A stretch of 8,718 nucleotides of DNA from the NCBI RefSeq assembly GCF_020075705.1, contig NZ_JAIQUM010000128.1:1-8718 (forward strand). Reading direction: 5' to 3'. Source of the stretch: Metabacillus rhizolycopersici. GTDB lineage: Bacteria > Bacillota > Bacilli > Bacillales > Bacillaceae. The notes under the pieces were generated by a model. It did no database searches, was not told where the DNA came from, and was given only the letters and a program-made list of their open reading frames with translations. The position numbers and the translations under genes were made by a program. This document shows, piece after piece, positions 5,708 through 8,718 of this stretch; the stretch's first letter is position 1, and every line of letters starts with the position of its first letter.

Positions 5708-6085
5708 TTAACAATTAATTTTTCTATTTAGCAAGGTTTCATTTAAATATAACTTGTGATGATTAATGTTCGTATATCCGACAACTCGAAAACCTTGTTT
5801 TCTTAAAAAGCGTGTCCCAATATTTTTCTCAAGTCTGCTTGTAACAATTAAATGTAAGTCATTGTTTGAAATATCTTTTAAATTTCTTTTAAGATAAGAA
5901 ATAGGTATATTTATTACCCCATTGATTGGCTCTTTGTAAGATTCGTTATAGTCTCTTACATCAATAAGAGCAATCCTATCCAAATCAAGGTCTTTCAATT
6001 GAATACAAGGTAGACAAATAACCGGGAAATACCTTTTATATAAAATAAATGCTATTAATATTGCAGCTAAAATTAAAAATATCAT
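5708..6085 (-). CDS. Membrane-anchored rhodanese-like protein lacking the catalytic Cys
   Basis: A 125-residue protein with an N-terminal hydrophobic segment (about residues 2-16) followed by KRYFP and a CLPC pair (Cys24, Cys27). A rhodanese fold follows: IALIDVRDYNESY (about 38-50), then GVINIPISYL. The strand that normally leads to the active cysteine reads HLIVTSRLEKN, with Thr82 where Cys is expected, and the CxxGxR loop is missing. The closing GGM-x-W motif is also lost. It is therefore probably not a sulfurtransferase. It may be a binding or scaffold protein, or may use the CLPC pair or its final residue, Cys125, instead. It is the first gene after the main promoter, with GAAGGTGGT before the ATG, and 13 bp ahead of cstR. 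It looks like a diverged relative of the active anchored rhodanese at 4183-4545. The frame is intact, so it is under selection or recently diverged. Confidence 0.82.
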   Translation of the reverse strand: MIFLILAAILIAFILYKRYFPVICLPCIQLKDLDLDRIALIDVRDYNESYKEPINGVINIPISYLKRNLKDISNNDLHLIVTSRLEKNIGTRFLRKQGFRVVGYTNINHHKLYLNETLLNRKINC

Positions 6086-6127
6086 TTAGACCACCTTCAA
6101 TGAACAATTGTCATCGACAAGATCCAT

Positions 6128-6154
6128 ATTATACCCCTATAGGTATATTGTCAA
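6128..6154 (-). promoter_or_regulatory. Main promoter of the sulfur cluster
   Basis: On the minus strand TTGACA (6154-6149) is followed by TATAAT (6133-6128, spacing 15) or TAATAT (6131-6126, spacing 17). The head operator lies between the two boxes, so a bound CstR would exclude RNA polymerase. The first gene starts about 40 bp downstream. Confidence 0.8.
6131..6146. promoter_or_regulatory. CstR operator-like site 1 (head of cluster)
   Basis: ATACCCCTATAGGTAT is the best dyad of the four sites, with matching outer halves ATACC and GGTAT. It sits in the spacer of the main promoter, the classical place for a repressor site. Confidence 0.82.
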
Positions 6155-6253
6155 CAATAATATTTCATTTGAGTAAAAATAGACCACAATTAACATAGCG
6201 GTCAAAAAATGATATATCTAAATTTAGTAAATCAATTTTCGGGCGTTATTAAA

Positions 6254-6475
6254 TCATACGCTTTTATCAATACAACTAATTAGCCGGTCTTCAATATCTT
6301 TAGCAAATAACTTCATCTTTTTATCATTAAGAAGGCTGATCAGAGCAGTTGGTCTGGGCATGCCAATTTTCGTTTGTCCATTATCTTCATAAACAACTAT
6401 CTTACAAGGCAAAAAGTATCCAGCCATTTTGCATTCATCTAAAGTCCTTCCAAAACAACTGTATTTCCATTTCAG
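6254..6475 (-). pseudogene. DUF302-family protein, 3' remnant
   Basis: The minus strand encodes about 60 residues of a DUF302 C-terminal half: KMAGYFLPCKIVVYEDNGQT, then KIGMPRPTALISLLNDKKM, then a charged helix ending CIDKSV and a stop at 6254-6256. The GYFLPCKIVVYE and KIGMPRPTALI motifs are typical. Full-length members are roughly 120-130 residues. Here the frame is open only back to a stop at 6476-6478, inside the end of the cupin gene, and has no ribosome binding site. The N-terminal half is therefore gone, probably lost in the event that joined the cupin gene to this spot. DUF302 proteins often occur with TusA/DsrE/rhodanese genes. The fragment points the same way as the sulfur cluster and lies just upstream of its promoter, so it was probably once a neighbour gene of that system. 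Confidence 0.82.
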
Positions 6476-7032
6476 TTACCATAGCCTTCTTCTGAAGCCA
6501 TTGCATCTGCTTTAGTCCTATGAACAGTACCAAATGGATGGTTTGGTGGGGCATATATCGAGTATAGTTTTAAAGGGACATTTCCTGTATTTGTGACATT
6601 GTGCCACATTCCAGCCGGGATTATAATGGCAGAGTCATCAAAAATTCTCCTTTGAAAACTTAAAATATCTCTACCTTTGCCCATTTGTACAATTCCCTGA
6701 CCTTGTTCAACTCTTAAGAATTGATCAACGTTAGGGTGCATTTCCAAACCAATATCTTCACCAATATTGAGACTCATTAATGTAACTTGCAAATGATTAC
6801 CTGTCCATATTGCTGTACGATACGTATTGTTTTGCTTGGTGGCTTCATTGATATTTATAACAAATGGGTTTGCTCCATAATCTTTTAACATAATCCTATT
6901 ATGACCATAAGATGACCGATACGAACCAAATGTCTCATTGGGATCAGCCCAATAATCTGTAGGATTTCTGTAAGTATGCATTGGTACATTCACATAATAA
7001 GGATATTGATACATATAGGGTGCACAGTACAT
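6472..7032 (-). CDS. Cupin-domain protein with Tyr-rich N-terminal extension
   Basis: A 186-residue protein. Residues about 1-50 are rich in Tyr, Pro, Asn and Met (it opens MYCAPYMYQYPYYVNVPMHT) and look like low-complexity spore-coat sequence. A single cupin domain follows. Motif 1 is GEDIGLEMHPNVDQFLRVEQ, with a His and an Asp as likely metal ligands, and motif 2 is IIPAGMWHNVTNTGNVPLKL with the last His. The cupin part resembles mannose-6-phosphate-isomerase-like cupins of unknown role. I prefer the ATG at 7032, with AAGGGATTGAGG before it; a GTG six codons earlier has no ribosome site. It is divergent from the ferritin-like gene at 7348. The pair suggests a metal-related or spore-envelope role, but this is inference and no substrate can be named. 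The stop codon overlaps the DUF302 remnant. Confidence 0.82.
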   Translation of the reverse strand: MYCAPYMYQYPYYVNVPMHTYRNPTDYWADPNETFGSYRSSYGHNRIMLKDYGANPFVININEATKQNNTYRTAIWTGNHLQVTLMSLNIGEDIGLEMHPNVDQFLRVEQGQGIVQMGKGRDILSFQRRIFDDSAIIIPAGMWHNVTNTGNVPLKLYSIYAPPNHPFGTVHRTKADAMASEEGYGN

Positions 7033-7347
7033 TTTCCTCAATCCCTTCACTTTAATTAATTATTATTTACAAATTATCCTATGTACTGTAGGAGAGGAGT
7101 GTACTTGACTGAATGTAATTTTAAAGAAAGAAACATCTTCTTCTTTATCGATTTTAACCTATTTTAAAGTTCTTACATCCATTGTGTTTTTACTATTGAA
7201 TGACATCTTTTTGTATCCAAGGTACATTTTGATTTCTGTTTTATACACTAATAAGAGAATAATTTGGAATTTGAAGCAAGCTCCACAACCAAAACATTGG
7301 TTCAGCAGCAGGAAAGGAAAAGAATTTAGGAGGTGAAAATACAATCA
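7033..7347. other. Intergenic region between divergent cupin and ferritin-like genes
   Basis: This 315-bp AT-rich stretch should hold promoters for both genes. I could not assign a clear sigma-A pair on either strand. TTGTAT (from about 7211) and TTATAC (near 7242-7247) are the nearest fits for the plus strand, but their spacing is poor. A good ribosome-site-like GGAGAGGAG (7091-7099) precedes a TTG-started 20-codon frame (7105-7167), which is too short to call. Sporulation-type promoters were looked for by eye and none was convincing. Confidence 0.4.
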
Positions 7348-7845
7348 ATGTATGTAAAAAATTTTTTCTTCCACAATCAAACCCCTTATCATAAATCATT
7401 GGTAAGACAAAATGCTAATGACTATGGAGCCAAAGGTGCTTTAGATGCCCCAACATTAACTTTACCTCAGATGTTAACCTATGCTTTACAAGACGAATTT
7501 CTTGCTCAAGCTAGATATAATAACATTCTTTTAAACTTTGGATATATACGTACATTTGCCCAAATCCAAGAAGCTGAATTAAGGCATATTAGTGCTTTAC
7601 TTCCTCTTTTTGAACGATATCAAGTACCTAAGCCTGAAGACATTTCAAGAATGTTTGTTACTACCCCAGAAACAATAAAAAACGCTTTTGCTTCTGGAGT
7701 ACAAGGTGAGATAGAGAATATAAGTATGTATAATAGATTTCTTTCTTTAAATCTTCCAACGGATGTAAGAACTGTATTTACACAGTTAAGAAATGCATCA
7801 ATGAATCATTTGAATGCATTCGAAAGAGGCTTATCCCGAAATTAG
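7348..7845 (+). CDS. Ferritin-like (DUF2202-type) protein
   Basis: A 165-residue, largely helical protein with the four-helix pattern of ferritin-like DUF2202 proteins. Numbering from the chosen start, helix 1 is ALQDEFLAQARYNNIL (about residues 47-62), helix 2 is IQEAELRHISALLPLFERY (about 72-90), helix 3 is GEIENISMYNRFLSL (about 121-135) and helix 4 is NASMNHLNAFERGL. The Glu of helix 1, the E-x-x-H of helix 2, the Glu of helix 3 and the His of helix 4 are the likely diiron ligands. About 45 residues before helix 1 are Asn-, Tyr- and His-containing with no clear fold. I choose the ATG at 7348, because TAGGAGGTG ends 12 bases earlier; the in-frame GTG at 7333 lies inside that ribosome site. 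It is divergent from the cupin gene. Whether it stores iron, removes peroxide or sits in a spore layer is unknown. Confidence 0.82.
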   Translation: MYVKNFFFHNQTPYHKSLVRQNANDYGAKGALDAPTLTLPQMLTYALQDEFLAQARYNNILLNFGYIRTFAQIQEAELRHISALLPLFERYQVPKPEDISRMFVTTPETIKNAFASGVQGEIENISMYNRFLSLNLPTDVRTVFTQLRNASMNHLNAFERGLSRN

Positions 7846-8149
7846 GTCATTTTCACAAAAATATACCCTTTGTTTTTTCGATGGAATTCATATGGATATC
7901 CTTCCTTTGAGGGGTATCTATAATTATTTTTATGATATTTCCAATTGATTACTCATTACCTATTCCATAATATGGCCCAATTGTTGAACACAAGTTAAAT
8001 ACTAATCTTCAACTAACTCCCTCAATAAACTAATCGCAATCTCACGATTACTCTAGAATTCTTAGGATTTCATAGCCACATCATTAACCAGTATTTACGT
8101 AAGATCAGCATTACTCCTCAAGGATAGGGATTTACCGAAAAAAGTGTAT
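7846..8149. other. Gene-free stretch between ferritin-like gene and IS110 element
   Basis: I find no convincing gene. After the ferritin-like stop there is ATACCC (near 7862-7867) and GGGTAT (near 7913-7918), which could pair over a long loop, but there is no compact terminator with a T-tract. The minus strand around 8000-8050 has a short frame reading SNREIAISLLRELVED before a stop. It looks protein-like, so it may be a scrap of a lost gene, but it is too short to name. Confidence 0.35.
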
Positions 8150-8187
8150 ACTAAACCAGCCAATTACAGGAAAAAATTGGGTTTAGT
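8150..8187. repeat. Inverted repeat near the IS110-element end
   Basis: ACTAAACC (8150-8157) and GGTTTAGT (8180-8187) are exact 8-bp reverse complements. AATT pairs (8162-8165 and 8175-8178) lie inside, so the stem could be longer with an internal loop. It lies near where the element should end. It may be a subterminal repeat of the element or a terminator for the transposase transcript. The true element border could not be set from one copy. Confidence 0.5.
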
Positions 8188-8204
8188 GTTGTTATGATCG
8201 CACT

Positions 8205-8400
8205 TTTGGATGTCCACATGTCTCATGGAGGTCAACCCTCCCATGCCTCACAGAGTCCTCGCTCTCAAATTCCTTCGTCCAACCTTTCCATGAGATGGAT
8301 GTCAGTTACGCTGGCCCACAGGGTCCTTGCCCGAAGTTTTGTTGCTTTACTGACTAATCCTTGCTTCAAATGTACCCGAACCTTTAGTGCCTAACTACTT
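8205..8400 (-). ncRNA. Candidate IS110/IS1111 guide (bridge) RNA region
   Basis: The noncoding DNA after the transposase stop is less AT-rich than its surroundings and structured. TCTCATGGA (8221-8229) pairs with TCCATGAGA (8287-8295). Two related small hairpins, CACAGAGTCCTCGCTC (8249-8264) and CACAGGGTCCTTGCCC (8317-8332), lie 68 bp apart. They differ at four positions, two of which swap an A-T pair for a G-C pair in the stem (GAG/CTC against GGG/CCC). GGATGTC is also repeated (8208-8214 and 8297-8303). IS110-family recombinases use an element-encoded RNA with two loops that pair with target and donor DNA. Position and structure fit such an RNA, but limits, transcription and loops are inferred. 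Confidence 0.45.
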
Positions 8401-8426
8401 ACTACTTAATCTAATCTAAAACATAA

Positions 8427-8717
8427 TCAACCGGCTATTTTTACATTCTCTGATACTGCCATATAAGGAATATCCTTTAACATCTTTTCTTCACTAAATT
8501 CGAATTGTTTTTTACCTATGGCAAAGAGTATACGTATGAGCTTATTACACAAGGCGATCAGAGATTGCATCTTTTTCAATGGGTTGTCAGATCGTTGTGT
8601 ATAATAGGTATGGAGTGCTTTAAAAGCTGAATTCTTCGCAACGAGTATCATACAGACTCTGAACAACAGAGCACGAAGTTTCTTTCTACCTCGCTTCGTA
8701 ATCCTTGTTTGTCCCTT
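8427..8717 (-). CDS. IS110-family transposase, C-terminal part (partial)
   Basis: The frame enters from the window edge as KGQTRITKRGRKKLRALLF, runs through CMILVAKNSAFKALHTYYTQ and NPLKKMQSLIALCNKLIRIL, and stops at 8427. This is the end of the Transposase_20 (PF02371) domain plus the usual C-terminal helices of IS110-family recombinases. About 96 residues are visible of a protein normally around 320-430 residues. The N-terminal RuvC-like DEDD domain, and probably the catalytic Ser, lie beyond the edge. An in-frame TTG near 8666 is not a real start, because the homology continues upstream of it. The part present has no frameshift or stop, so the element may be intact and active. Confidence 0.88.
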   Translation of the reverse strand, partial: KGQTRITKRGRKKLRALLFRVCMILVAKNSAFKALHTYYTQRSDNPLKKMQSLIALCNKLIRILFAIGKKQFEFSEEKMLKDIPYMAVSENVKIAG

Positions 8718-8718
8718 G

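Larger units (their letters stand above)
8150..8718 (-). mobile_element. IS110-family insertion sequence, 3' part, cut by window edge
   Basis: The part present comprises the transposase C-terminus (8427-8717) and about 280 bp of noncoding DNA downstream of it. A long noncoding 3' end is typical of the IS1111 subgroup, which keeps its guide RNA there, whereas classical IS110 members have a long 5' end. The left limit given is a guess based on the inverted repeat at 8150-8187. IS110 elements lack long terminal inverted repeats and usually make no target duplication, so the border needs a second copy or an empty site. Confidence 0.7.

Noticed and set aside
6171..6206. GACC/GGTC pair as a terminator after the DUF302 remnant
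   Set aside because: The stem is only 4 bp with a 14-base loop, too weak to claim.
7105..7167. 20-codon TTG-started frame after GGAGAGGAG
   Set aside because: The ribosome-like site is good, but the frame is very short, starts with TTG and has no recognisable content.
7159..7344. Minus-strand 61-codon frame with a Cys-rich part
   Set aside because: Its start is the complement of the ferritin-like gene's ribosome site region, it has no ribosome site of its own, and it resembles no family I know.
8194..8394. Plus-strand 66-codon frame in the IS110 3' noncoding region
   Set aside because: There is no ribosome site or family resemblance, and the DNA is better explained as structured noncoding sequence of the element.
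1..8718. CRISPR array, tRNA or rRNA genes
   Set aside because: No regularly spaced direct repeats, tRNA-like cloverleaf with its conserved T-arm, or rRNA signature was seen on reading either strand.

Overview
The window looks like an accessory stretch from a low-GC, Gram-positive Bacillaceae-type bacterium. The sequence is AT-rich, almost every gene has a strong AGGAGG-type ribosome binding site, and the gene set matches the Bacillus subtilis yrkD-yrkJ sulfur cluster and the Staphylococcus aureus cst system. It is bordered on the left by a broken IS6-family transposase and on the right by an IS110-family element that runs off the edge, so the region has probably been moved or rearranged. Genus and replicon cannot be fixed from this sequence alone.

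Layout. Bases 1-564 hold the IS6 remnant and two sets of inverted repeats, with no intact gene. Bases 565-6154 form one long minus-strand sulfur cluster, read right to left: a promoter with an operator (6128-6154), a membrane-anchored rhodanese-like protein without its catalytic cysteine, the persulfide-sensing repressor CstR, TusA, a long DsrE-like protein, a membrane-anchored active rhodanese, a short soluble rhodanese, a TusA-rhodanese fusion, a short DsrE-like protein, a rhodanese-metallo-beta-lactamase persulfide dioxygenase, a second TusA, and a TauE/SafE exporter. Bases 6254-6475 hold a decayed 3' part of a DUF302 gene. Bases 6472-7845 hold a divergent pair: a Tyr-rich cupin protein (minus) and a ferritin-like DUF2202-type protein (plus). 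Bases 7846-8149 show no gene. From about 8150 to the edge lie the 3' noncoding end and C-terminal coding part of the IS110-family element.

How the genes fit together. CstR should repress the cluster until sulfide or persulfide oxidises Cys31/Cys60. The TusA, rhodanese and DsrE proteins would pass sulfane sulfur between cysteines, the dioxygenase would oxidise low-molecular-weight persulfide to sulfite, and TauE would export sulfite or a related anion. Four copies of a 16-bp motif (shared core TAC-N3-TAT-R-GGTAT), one at the head and three between genes, suggest that CstR acts at several points inside the cluster.

Main points for a second look: the four operators, a consensus -35 box lying inside a hairpin just after cstR, a CstA-like protein split into two adjacent genes, a cysteine-less rhodanese at the head of the operon, a hairpin between tusA and tauE, and a possible structured RNA in the IS110 3' end with two hairpins that differ by compensatory changes.
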